The position numbers and the translations under genes were made by a program. A stretch of DNA of 64,000 nucleotides from Phyllobacterium endophyticum. Lineage in GTDB: Bacteria > Pseudomonadota > Alphaproteobacteria > Rhizobiales > Rhizobiaceae. The notes under the pieces were generated by a model. That model saw only the letters and a program-made list of their open reading frames with translations. It searched no databases and was not told the DNA's origin. The stretch is taken from assembly GCF_003010935.1 (NCBI RefSeq), contig NZ_PGGN01000001.1, forward strand, positions 372,001-436,000, written 5' to 3'. Positions 55,846 to 64,000 of this stretch are shown one piece after another. Numbering within the stretch: the first letter of the stretch is position 1; every line of letters begins with the position of its first letter.

Positions 55846-57031
55846 GGCGCTTACAGATACCTTCATTAAGGCATTGAAGCCCGGTTCAACCCCGAAAAAG
55901 CACAGTGACGGCGCTGGGTTGCATTTGCTTCTCACAGTTCAAGGTTCAAAGCTTTGGCGTCTGGCGTACCGTTTCGGAAGCAAACAAAAACTATTGGCGC
56001 TTGGCACCTATCCTGCCGTTTCGCTACAGGATGCCCGGCGAAAGCGCGACGATGCCAAGAAGCTGCTTGCCAACGGAACGGACCCTGCACACCAGACGAA
56101 GCTGGAGCGTATCAACAAGCAGATGGCACGGGCCGAAACGTTTGGCGGTATTGCTGACGAGTTCCTCACCAAGGTTGAACGTGAAGGTAAGGCGGCAGCC
56201 ACCATGGTCAAGAAACGCTGGCTTGTCGATCTCGCTCGACCTGATCTAGGGCTACGGCCTATCTCGGAGATTACTGCGACCGAAATCCTGGGTTCCCTTC
56301 GAAAGGTTGAAAGCAGAGGCAACTATGAGACAGCCCGGCGCATGCGTTCCACAATCGGGCAGGTCTTCCGCTACGCTATCGCTACAACGCGAGCAGAGAA
56401 CGATCCCACCTTTGGATTGAGAGGTGCCTTAACAGCGCCCGTGGTCACTCATAGAGCGGCAATCACAAGCAGAAAGGCGTTCGGCGGATTGCTTCGAGCG
56501 ATCTGGAGTTATGACGGTATGCCGGAAACGAGAATGGCGCTGCAGCTCATATCACTTCTCTATCCACGACCGGGCGAACTTCGCCAAGCTGAATGGAAAG
56601 AGTTTGATTTGGAAAAGGCAATCTGGGCTATTCCTGCTGCACGGATGAAAATGCGGCGTGAACATCGGAAGCCTCTTTCGTCGCAAACCATCATAATTCT
56701 GCAAGAGCTGCAAAAGCTGACTGGCGACGGAGTACTTGTTTTTCCGGCGATCACGTCGCGTTTGCGGCCCATGAGCGAAAATACGTTGAACGGCGCACTT
56801 CGGCGCTTGGGCTTCACCAACAGCGAAGCCACTTCCCATGGCTTTCGCGCAAGTGCTTCATCACTCTTGAACGAAAGCGGTGAATGGTCGTCCGATGCTA
56901 TTGAAGCAGAACTTGCGCATGTGGGCGCTGATGAGGTTCGTCGGGCGTATCATCGTGCACTTTATTGGGACGAGCGTGTCAAAATGGCAGAATGGTGGGG
57001 AAATGAACTTGAACTAATTAGAAGGATGTAG
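55844..57031 (+). CDS. P4-type tyrosine integrase
   Basis: A 395-residue site-specific recombinase that would integrate the island at tRNA-Leu. The N-terminal DUF4102 arm-binding domain is about 1-90 (ALTDTFIKALKPGSTPKKHSDGAGLHLLL; LGTYPAVSLQDARRKRDDAKKLL), a SAM-like core-binding domain about 100-190, and the catalytic domain about 210-385. Catalytic residues are Arg in LLYPRPGELR, His and Arg in TSHGFRASASSLL, His in ELAHVG, and Tyr in RRAYHRALYW. Start MALTDTFIK is at ATG 55844; the frame extends to 55754 through repeated motifs with no family match. Confidence 0.93.
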   Translation: MALTDTFIKALKPGSTPKKHSDGAGLHLLLTVQGSKLWRLAYRFGSKQKLLALGTYPAVSLQDARRKRDDAKKLLANGTDPAHQTKLERINKQMARAETFGGIADEFLTKVEREGKAAATMVKKRWLVDLARPDLGLRPISEITATEILGSLRKVESRGNYETARRMRSTIGQVFRYAIATTRAENDPTFGLRGALTAPVVTHRAAITSRKAFGGLLRAIWSYDGMPETRMALQLISLLYPRPGELRQAEWKEFDLEKAIWAIPAARMKMRREHRKPLSSQTIIILQELQKLTGDGVLVFPAITSRLRPMSENTLNGALRRLGFTNSEATSHGFRASASSLLNESGEWSSDAIEAELAHVGADEVRRAYHRALYWDERVKMAEWWGNELELIRRM

Positions 57032-57078
57032 ACTAAAGTTGTATTGTCGGTGGCCTCAACCAGCGAATCGGCACGGAC

Positions 57079-58134
57079 ATGGCGGTATTTTCTGCACCTT
57101 GGAAGACCAATCCCATTCAATACTTGGTACACGAACGTTTTCCAATATTGGCTGCCTATCCCGGCCCCTTGGAGAATCCTCACTATTCAGACGATATCAA
57201 GACCCAGTTGCGCAAAGCCAACGAGCAGGCCAGCGCTTTCCGTAAAGAACTCGCCGGGCTAGGGCTGGAGGGAATACAGCAACTCGCGGCAGAAGCTCGA
57301 AAAAGAGAAATTGATAACTATCAGGAAAAGCAAAGAGAGGAAGAACAGGCCCGATTCTTTAACCAGCCATCCTCGAATGCTGATTTCGAATACTGGGCCA
57401 AAATGTCGTACTGGACAATCGATGAAGCGGTGGCCTTGTCCTTCGGAAAAGATCCAAGAGTTGTTTCATGGGAGCGATTGAAATCTCTGGCCAATGTATC
57501 ACCATTCGTAGGCCAATTCTCTGCAAAGCAAGTCTTGGTTAGCCGCGCCGAAACAATGGGCCAGATTTGGAAATCCACTATTCCGCGTATCTTCTTGGCA
57601 TGGGCACAACGAACGCGCTTTGATATGCCCGAAGAGCTCGTGAAGGCGGTCGAAGCGCTTGGCATTCAAATTGCAGACTGGAAAACTCTATTTGACCAGA
57701 AGAATGAGCTCTTCGAAAAACTTGAAAGCCAGCTCACGGAAGAAAGGGCTGGTCGGCTTGCCGACTTGAAGAAACGCTCTGAGCATCTGTCGGAAATAGG
57801 CGATGAGCATAGCAAGCAAATCGCAGGTTATGTGGGCATCTTGGATCAATACAAATCCATGCATGACGCGCTCAAAGCTCGCATCGTGGAGCTCGAAGCC
57901 TCGCCACAGTCCTCTTCGGAAAAGCCACTCGGTACGCGTGAACGCGAGAGTCTCTTGAAGCTGATAATTGGAATGGCAATTGCAGGCTATCGATACGAAC
58001 CCAAGATTGGACGAAATGCGGCGACCACCGAAATCGCAGACGATTTGACAAAATTAGGTGTTTCCCTGGACGCCGATACCATCCGCAAATATCTGAATGA
58101 GGGAAAGGACCTCCTGCCGGGCGAAACCGAATAG
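57079..58134 (+). CDS. Hypothetical protein with coiled coil, island-borne
   Basis: A 351-residue protein without signal peptide or membrane helix. The N-terminal part has a charged helix near 55-90 (RKREIDNYQEKQREEEQARF), the middle has YWAKMSYWTIDEAVALSFGKDPRVVSWE near 107-134, a predicted coiled coil spans about 205-270, and the C-terminus (ESLLKLIIGMAIAGYRYEP, then DTIRKYLNEGKDLLPG) has a helix pattern seen in many integrase-linked hypothetical proteins. Function is unknown. It follows the integrase by 47 bases. Confidence 0.75.
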   Translation: MAVFSAPWKTNPIQYLVHERFPILAAYPGPLENPHYSDDIKTQLRKANEQASAFRKELAGLGLEGIQQLAAEARKREIDNYQEKQREEEQARFFNQPSSNADFEYWAKMSYWTIDEAVALSFGKDPRVVSWERLKSLANVSPFVGQFSAKQVLVSRAETMGQIWKSTIPRIFLAWAQRTRFDMPEELVKAVEALGIQIADWKTLFDQKNELFEKLESQLTEERAGRLADLKKRSEHLSEIGDEHSKQIAGYVGILDQYKSMHDALKARIVELEASPQSSSEKPLGTRERESLLKLIIGMAIAGYRYEPKIGRNAATTEIADDLTKLGVSLDADTIRKYLNEGKDLLPGETE

Positions 58135-58141
58135 AATTCCC

Positions 58142-58157
58142 AAACCGAATTCGGTTT
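58142..58157. promoter_or_regulatory. Perfect 16-bp palindrome upstream of the AlpA-like gene
   Basis: AAACCGAATTCGGTTT, no spacer, just after the stop of the hypothetical gene and 78 bases before the AlpA-like start. A short T run follows, so it could act as an operator or a weak terminator. Confidence 0.35.
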
Positions 58158-58234
58158 TGCTTTAACCGAGTTCGTCCTAAAACAATGTCGGCCATCCTAA
58201 GACCACCTCATGTTTAACAGAACGAGGTGGCACC

Positions 58235-58441
58235 GTGCCGAACGACATGTCTTTCCCTACTACCGGCTTCGTCCGACTATCCGCGATCATTTCGCCACGC
58301 GGTCCAATCCCTGTCAGCAAGTCCACATGGTGGGCAGGCGTCAAAGATGGTCGCTTTCCCAAGCCCATCAAGCTTGGTCCACGCATCACAGCATGGCGTG
58401 TACAAGATATTCACTCGCTGATCGAAAGCGGGGTACGCTGA
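58235..58441 (+). CDS. AlpA-family phage/island transcriptional regulator
   Basis: A 68-residue winged-helix protein. TTGFVRLSAIISPRGPIPVSKSTWWAGVKDGRFPKPIKLG is the AlpA pattern (bind-and-activate excision or integrase genes). A GTG start at 58235 is chosen because GAGG lies 7 bases upstream; the ATG at 58247 has no ribosome site. The stop (TGA at 58439-58441) is followed immediately by the next ATG. Confidence 0.82.
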   Translation: MPNDMSFPTTGFVRLSAIISPRGPIPVSKSTWWAGVKDGRFPKPIKLGPRITAWRVQDIHSLIESGVR

Positions 58442-58879
58442 ATGGCGCGGCGCGCACATGGACGGGCGCTTAGGCAGCACAGAAATTACACGGTCGATGA
58501 AGCCGCTCGCGTCCTTCGTGTAGCAGAGGGCACTGTCCGGCGCTGGATGAAAAGCGGCCTTCCTGCCCTTCAGGATCGAAAGCCAGCGTTAATCTTGGGT
58601 AGTGATCTTGCCGACTTTCTCAAAAGCCGAAAGATCGTCAAACGGAAATGCCAGTTGACCGAATGTTATTGCTTTTCGTGCCGTGAGCCACGACCTCCTG
58701 CCTTTGGCGAAGTGGAGTTTCTGCCCATGGACTCCACGAGCGGCAACCTGCGGGCGATCTGCGAAGAATGCTCCACCCTCATGCACAAGCGCGTTTCAGT
58801 AATGAATCTTGAGGCACTGAAGGCAATTCTGACGGTGACAATTAGGCAGGACAAAGAACGCATAAACAAGCGCGCCTAA
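58442..58879 (+). CDS. Helix-turn-helix protein with C-terminal zinc ribbon
   Basis: A 145-residue protein: an excisionase-like winged helix at about 15-65 (YTVDEAARVLRVAEGTVRRWMKSGLPAL; ILGSDLADFL), then a Cys-rich segment with CFSC and CEEC pairs about 70-115, probably zinc binding. Family members sit beside tyrosine recombinases in islands and may be directionality or regulatory factors. No overlap with the preceding gene. Confidence 0.8.
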   Translation: MARRAHGRALRQHRNYTVDEAARVLRVAEGTVRRWMKSGLPALQDRKPALILGSDLADFLKSRKIVKRKCQLTECYCFSCREPRPPAFGEVEFLPMDSTSGNLRAICEECSTLMHKRVSVMNLEALKAILTVTIRQDKERINKRA

Positions 58880-58919
58880 CCCTGCCTGAATGATCACTTG
58901 CAATAGGAGACAAAACCAC

Positions 58920-60035
58920 ATGCGAAAGCACCATCCTAAAAACGAACGGATCAAGCGCCAATACCTGATTTGGCTTGAAGAGGCCAAGCGCCTTTCATCA
59001 ACTTCCGCTGACCAAGCAGCGGCGGCAATCGCGTTCTTTGAAGTATCCACCAATTACAAGGATTTTGCCGCCTTTAATATCGAGCAAGCCCGGCGCTTTA
59101 AGCGGCTTCAGAATGAAGCGATCAAGCAGGATACCGGCAAACCCTTGGCCAAAGCCACCATTCATTCTCGACTGATGGCGCTTAAAGCATTTTTTCATTG
59201 GCTGGCTGGCCAACCGGGCTACAAATCGAAAATCAGCTATTCAGATTCCGACTATTTCAATCCATCCGCTAATGACAGCCGTATCGCCACGGCGAAACGG
59301 GAAAAAGCGGCACCTGACCTTGGCCAAATCATGCACGTCATTAGAAACATGAAATCGGTAACGTTGTTAGAGAAACGCAACCGGGCGTTGATCGCCTTCG
59401 CAGTTCTGACGGGCGCGCGCGACGACGCATTGGCTTCAATGTCACTGCGCCATGTTAATCTAGAACGACGCATGGTTTTTCAGGATGCCCGTGACGTGCG
59501 CACAAAGAACCGGAAGACCTTCACCACTTGGTTTTTCCCAGTTGGTGATGTCGCGGAAGCAATTGTTGGCGACTGGATTGCTACACTCAAAAACGAGTGT
59601 GTCTATGGATCGGATGACCCATTGTTTCCGCAAACACAAGTTGGTCTTGATGCCAATGGGCATTTCGCGCCATTGGGGCTGGAGCGCAAGCATTGGAAAA
59701 ACGCTGCTGCGATCCGCCGCATATTCGGCCAATCTTTCAACGAGGCCGGACTTCCCTACTTCAACCCCCATTCATTCCGCACCACCCTTGCCCGACTCGG
59801 GGAAACCCTTTGCAAAACGCCAGAAGAATTCAAAGCATGGAGCCAAAACCTGGGCCATGAACATGTCCTGACAACTTTTCGATCGTATGGCGAAGTATCC
59901 AGTCACCGGCAGGCGGAAATTATCCGCAAGCTTGGCACCAGTTCGAATGACGTAACTCACAGCATCGATCCGGTCGCGATTGCAGCGCTCGAGACGTTTC
60001 TTAAAAGTGCAAAAACCCAAACCAATCGAATTTGA
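58920..60035 (+). CDS. Second tyrosine-type recombinase/integrase
   Basis: A 371-residue recombinase without the DUF4102 arm domain. N-terminal core-binding domain about 25-120 (STNYKDFAAFNIEQARRFK). The catalytic domain has Arg in LTGARDDALASM, His and Arg in FNPHSFRTTLARLG, His in NLGHEHVLTTF and Tyr in RSYGEVSS, so the active site is intact. Start ATG 58920 follows AGGAG; an earlier ATG at 58890 lies in the HTH-gene spacer. It forms a three-gene module with the AlpA-like and HTH genes. Confidence 0.9.
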   Translation: MRKHHPKNERIKRQYLIWLEEAKRLSSTSADQAAAAIAFFEVSTNYKDFAAFNIEQARRFKRLQNEAIKQDTGKPLAKATIHSRLMALKAFFHWLAGQPGYKSKISYSDSDYFNPSANDSRIATAKREKAAPDLGQIMHVIRNMKSVTLLEKRNRALIAFAVLTGARDDALASMSLRHVNLERRMVFQDARDVRTKNRKTFTTWFFPVGDVAEAIVGDWIATLKNECVYGSDDPLFPQTQVGLDANGHFAPLGLERKHWKNAAAIRRIFGQSFNEAGLPYFNPHSFRTTLARLGETLCKTPEEFKAWSQNLGHEHVLTTFRSYGEVSSHRQAEIIRKLGTSSNDVTHSIDPVAIAALETFLKSAKTQTNRI

Positions 60036-60104
60036 AGCACCTACACGGCTTGCTATCTGGCCAGTCTTTCGATTCTATCTGAATTCAACTTGGGGAGATG
60101 CAGC

Positions 60105-61897
60105 GTGGTGACGGAACTGACATTCAAGGGCAAGGAATTTGTCTATAACCACCATCTTTCCGTGCCGTTTCGTCCGCTTGTGCCCCATTCTGACAAAGGC
60201 ATTGGTGAGGTTGATCTTACTGGCAACTTGATCATTCAAGGCGACAATTTGCACGCGCTAAAAGGACTTTTGCCTAGATATGCGGGCGAGGTGGACTGCA
60301 TCTTCATTGACCCGCCATACAATACTGGGAACGAAGGTTGGGCCTATAACGACAACGTTAATGCTCCAATGATCAAGGAATGGCTGGCGGCCAATCCTAT
60401 CGGCATTGAGGACGGCCTGAGACATGACAAGTGGTGCGCTATGATGTGGCCCCGTTTGCGCTTATTGTATGATCTGCTGGCGGAAGATGGAACTCTGTTC
60501 GTTTCCATCGATGATAATGAAACTCATCGTTTAAGATGCATGCTGGACGAAGTTTTCGGATCAGATTTATTTGTTGGCGAAATTATCTGGCGCTCGGCAG
60601 ATAGCTCGAATCATGATTCAAAGCGGTTTTCGGTGGACCACAACACCATCTACGCGTACTCCAAAAACCCTGAATGGCTGTCCGAAAGACTTGAACGCGA
60701 GGAAGCTCACAATCAACATTATTCAAATCCAGATAATGATCCGAAGGGCCCTTGGTTTCCGGGAAATCTTAGCTCCCCAAACCCACGCGATAATTTAAGA
60801 TATACAATTGACCATCCCAACGGACGGGTGTTGGAGTCGCCACCAAATGGTTGGCGGTGGAGCAGGCAGGTATTATCGACAAAGATCGCGAGCGGTGAGA
60901 TTATCTTCACGGATACAGAGCGCGGAATATTGAGAAAAACTTATCTACAGGACCAAGGTGGCCTCGCGCCATCTACGCTTTGGGCAAACATAGAGGAAAC
61001 AGGCCATAACCGAAATGCCAAGTATGAGTTGAAGCGTATCTTTCCTGAGGTGGATACATCCGATCTCTTCCCAACCCCAAAACCGTCGAAATACAAAAGA
61101 TTTTGAGACTTGTTCCTAAGAAAGACGCACTTGTTCTCGATTCTTTCGCGGGATTAGGCACCACTGCCCATGCTGTCCTCGAAGCCAACAAACGAGATGG
61201 CGGTCGTCGCCGTTTCATCCTCGCTGAGATGGAAGAATATGCCGACCGGTTAACAGCCGAACGTGTACGTCGGGTGATCAATGGCTATGAATTCATCGGA
61301 ACGCAAAAGACCGAACTCTTACGCGAAAGGTTGAACTGGCGCGCAATTGAGACGCCCAATGATCTTGTCAGTATGGTGCAGGGACTCGAGAACCTGCATG
61401 GGCATGAATATGATCGGATCAAAAAGGAAGTAAAAGATGGCGAACTAGTTGTGACCGGTGAAAAGGCGTTCGCTGAGCGAGCCGATGGCTTAGGAGGCGG
61501 TTTCACCTACTGTACATTGGGCGATCCGGTGGAACTTGACGCTATCCTGACCGGCCAAAGTCTGCCATCCTACGACGCCTTGGGTAGCGTCCTCTATCAC
61601 ACAGCAACCAATCATCCGCTAAATGGCGGCGCACTCAATCAGGAAGAATTCTATCTCGGGTTGAACGGCGATCAGCACGTTTGGCTGATCTACCGAGCAG
61701 ATCTCAACTGGTTGAAGGGGCCGGATGCTGCTTTGACTCTGGGCTTTGCACGCAAGATTGCAGCGGCGCATCCCGACAAGGATCATCTCGTTTTTGCTGC
61801 GTCACGCTTTGTCTCACAAAAACTCATTGCCGAAGAAGGGCTGCGCGTTGAATTCGTACCCCTCCCCTTCGCGCTTTACCGGATTGAGCGGGCCTAA
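60105..61897 (+). pseudogene. Type III restriction-modification methyltransferase Mod, frameshifted
   Basis: A DNA adenine methyltransferase of the beta class (motif IV, then target domain, then motif I). The N-terminal part (60105 to stop at 61106, about 333 residues) has DPPYNTGN (motif IV) near 76-83 and ends PTPKPSKYKRF. The second frame (61103-61897, 264 residues) continues with KILRLVPKKDALVLDSFAGLGTTAHAVLEANK, holding AdoMet motif I. Family members read PKPSK(L)I-KIL without a break, so a small deletion near 61089-61091 has split the gene. Start is GTG at 60105 or 60108 after GGGGAG. It overlaps the res start by one base (TAATG). Confidence 0.85.
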
Positions 61898-64000
61898 TGC
61901 GCCAACTTGCCTATCAGGACCGCATTCTAGACGCGCTCGACACCTATCTCGATGCATTGACGCTCCATAAAGTCCGCGCGGACAGAATAGCGGATATGGC
62001 CGCAAGTGAGCCCAGTCTAGGCATCGAAGTTCCCGATTTTTCGGCGCTAGCTTGGGATCAATTGCGCCGCGACAACAAACTGCCACCTTCTCGAGTGGCA
62101 ATCGCTCATTCGGAGCGACGTGACGGTATTGGCCGCTCCGTGCCGAATGCTGTGCTGAAAGTGCCAACCGGTGGTGGCAAGACTTATGTGGCGATCAATG
62201 GACTATCACGCATTTTCGGACGCTATCTCAACAGCAATACCGGCTTTGTACTTTGGATTGTACCCAATGAAGCGATCTATTCCCAAACGCTTAATCGCCT
62301 GAGGGATCGACAAGACCCCTATCGGCAAATGCTTGATCGGGCCGCTGCGGGCCGTGTTCGAATCATGGAGAAGACAGACCGACTCGATTCGCGCGATGTG
62401 GAGAGCCAGCTCTGCGTTATGTTGTTGATGCTGCAATCAGCGAATCGCGAAACCAAGGATACGCTGAAGATGTTTCAGGACCGGGGCGATGTATCGGGAT
62501 TCACACCACCCCAAGGCGATCAAAAAGCCCATTCGGATATGAGTGCTGCGATTCCCAATCTGTCGCTCTATGACCTTGCTGACAACCCCGTGGCTTGGCC
62601 ATTGATTAAGGATTCACTGGGCAATGCCTTGCGGATAATCCGCCCTGTTGTTGTGCTCGATGAAGGCCATAGGGCCGTCTCCGATCTAGCTTTTGAGACG
62701 CTTTATGGGTTCAACCCATCCTTTGTGCTGGAGTTGACCGCAACGCCCCATGATGTGCAGCCGAGAGGGGGAAGGAATCCACATCCGGGCCGTTATGCCA
62801 ATGTGCTTGTTGAGGTAACCGGCGTCGAACTCGACAAAGAGGGCATGATTAAGATGCCGCTGAACCTTGATACGCGTCAAAACTCTGACTGGAAAACGAC
62901 ACTTGCCGCTGCAATTGAACGGTTGAATGTACTTCAACGGGAAGCTGAGAGCCTTCGCGGTCAAACCAATCGCTATATACGTCCTATAATGTTGATACAG
63001 GTGGAACGTACCGGCAAGGATCAGCGCAGCGCGGGCCTCATCCATTCTGAAGATGTGAAGGAATGGCTTTTGACTGCTGGCTTTGATGAAGCCGAAATTG
63101 CGATCAAGACAGCCGAAACAAATGATCTAAGCGCCCCTGAAAATCAGGACCTCCTATCGCCGTTCAACCGCGTGCGGGCGATTATTACTAAGCAGGCCCT
63201 ACAAGAAGGTTGGGACTGCCCATTCGCATACGTACTTTGTTCGCTGTCTGCCAATTCAAATCTGAGGGCTATGACGCAGCTTGTTGGCCGCATCCTTCGC
63301 CAACCGGGCGCACTGAAAACCGGCATTGACCCACTCGATGAATGCTATGTGATTACGCATCAGGCAGGCACCGCTGAGGTCGTGGCAAATATCAAAGAAG
63401 GCCTGGAAAAAGATGGACTGGGTGATTTGGTGATTGCAGTCCACCAAGGGGGAGACTCGGCAAACGTCAAAACAGCGCGTTTGATTAATAGGCGCGCGGA
63501 ATTTTCATCACAAGAAATATACCTGCCCAAGGTGTTAGTCATCGAGAATGGACTGACGCGAGATCTGGACTATGAAACCGACATTTTGGCAGCCATAGAC
63601 TGGCGTGGTTTCGACCCCACCTTTATTGCTGACGCGATCCCAGAAAACACGCAAGCGGCTGCACGTCAGCTACAGCGCATCAGCATTGCAGATACGCCGG
63701 AGCATTTCGCAGCAGAAACACTTTCCATTGCGCAAGAGGCTTTGCGTTTTGATCCCGCCTATGCCGTACGCATGATTTCCGACCTCGTACCCAATCCTTT
63801 CGTTGCTCGGGAAATTGTTGGCAGCTTGCTACACGTACTGAAGACCAAGGGCTTTAATGATGCCAAGATTGGGGCGATCGCTAGCCGCATTGTTGACGAA
63901 TTGCGCCGTGCGCTCGATATGGAACGCGCGGCAAAGGCTGAAGCGCTTTTTAAAGCAGCAGTGGCGACCGGCGGTGTTCAATTCAGGTTGCGGCTAGATG
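61897..64000 (+). CDS. Type III restriction enzyme Res subunit (partial, runs off the window)
   Basis: About 701 residues, open through the right edge. Superfamily 2 helicase part: Walker A VPTGGGKT at 89-96, motif II DEGH at 255-258, ELTATPHD about 278-285, and motif VI TQLVGRILRQPG about 460-470. In Type III systems Res translocates or slides along DNA and its C-terminal PD-(D/E)XK domain, beyond this window, cuts. ATG 61897 overlaps the mod stop. Since mod is broken, Res is expected to be inactive or toxic-neutral unless mod is bypassed; the frame itself shows no break. Confidence 0.88.
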   Translation, partial: MRQLAYQDRILDALDTYLDALTLHKVRADRIADMAASEPSLGIEVPDFSALAWDQLRRDNKLPPSRVAIAHSERRDGIGRSVPNAVLKVPTGGGKTYVAINGLSRIFGRYLNSNTGFVLWIVPNEAIYSQTLNRLRDRQDPYRQMLDRAAAGRVRIMEKTDRLDSRDVESQLCVMLLMLQSANRETKDTLKMFQDRGDVSGFTPPQGDQKAHSDMSAAIPNLSLYDLADNPVAWPLIKDSLGNALRIIRPVVVLDEGHRAVSDLAFETLYGFNPSFVLELTATPHDVQPRGGRNPHPGRYANVLVEVTGVELDKEGMIKMPLNLDTRQNSDWKTTLAAAIERLNVLQREAESLRGQTNRYIRPIMLIQVERTGKDQRSAGLIHSEDVKEWLLTAGFDEAEIAIKTAETNDLSAPENQDLLSPFNRVRAIITKQALQEGWDCPFAYVLCSLSANSNLRAMTQLVGRILRQPGALKTGIDPLDECYVITHQAGTAEVVANIKEGLEKDGLGDLVIAVHQGGDSANVKTARLINRRAEFSSQEIYLPKVLVIENGLTRDLDYETDILAAIDWRGFDPTFIADAIPENTQAAARQLQRISIADTPEHFAAETLSIAQEALRFDPAYAVRMISDLVPNPFVAREIVGSLLHVLKTKGFNDAKIGAIASRIVDELRRALDMERAAKAEALFKAAVATGGVQFRLRLD

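Noticed and set aside
61085-61106. Programmed -1 ribosomal frameshift in mod
   Set aside because: No canonical X-XXY-YYZ slippery heptamer is in the zero frame and no evident pseudoknot follows, so a mutation or sequencing error is simpler; kept only as an alternative in the finding.

Overview
The window reads as chromosome of an alphaproteobacterium of the order Hyphomicrobiales (Rhizobiales), close to the Phyllobacterium/Brucella/Mesorhizobium group. Supporting signs are the dnaK-dnaJ-pmtA-pyrF order, an S. meliloti-type PmtA, DUF1150 beside an hsp20 gene, DUF2849 beside cysI, alphaproteobacterial RpoH, CtrA and LexA motifs, a ROSE-type leader, and mgsA-glk-ABC-dapB-gpmA synteny. Genus is an inference from recalled synteny only.

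Layout. 1-10.8 kb: end of a Gfo/Idh/MocA dehydrogenase, an M48 membrane protease, dnaK (RpoH promoter, terminator), a small hypothetical, dnaJ, pmtA, an FMN reductase, pyrF, a DUF1330 protein, an intracellular PHB depolymerase, and a secreted transglutaminase-like cysteine protease preceded by two perfect CtrA boxes. 10.8-14.3 kb: comM (LexA-type SOS box upstream), gshB, an RlpA-like protein. 14.3-25.2 kb: a hexuronate catabolic island with a GntR regulator, uxuA, uxaC, a uxuB-like reductase, a PotABCD-like ABC transporter and an altronate dehydratase. One palindromic motif (TNATATATNA core) lies in each of its three promoter regions and probably marks the regulon. 25.4-28 kb: an RTX calcium-binding protein and a DUF2971 protein. 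28-33.5 kb: hrcA divergent from rph-VOC-rdgB-hemW-rsmI-yraN. 34.2-40.5 kb: assimilatory sulfate reduction (cysG, DUF2849, cysI, cysH, DUF934) followed by a flavoprotein ferredoxin reductase and a 2Fe-2S ferredoxin. 40.5-55.5 kb: envelope and housekeeping genes (L,D-transpeptidase, nucleoside hydrolase, hsp20 with RpoH promoter and ROSE-like thermometer, DUF1150, NDUFA9-like protein, uppP, GST, queG, mepA, mgsA, glk, an ABC exporter, dapB, gpmA).

55.6-64 kb is an integrated element inserted at a tRNA-Leu(CAG) gene. It carries a P4-type tyrosine integrase with repeated candidate binding sites, a coiled-coil hypothetical, an AlpA-like regulator, an HTH/zinc-ribbon protein, a second tyrosine recombinase, and a Type III restriction-modification locus. 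The mod gene of that locus is split by a frameshift between its catalytic and AdoMet-binding motifs, while res is open to the right edge of the window. No distal attachment site is visible, so the element continues outside.

No rRNA, CRISPR array or intact insertion sequence was seen. All promoter, operator and RNA-structure calls were made by eye.
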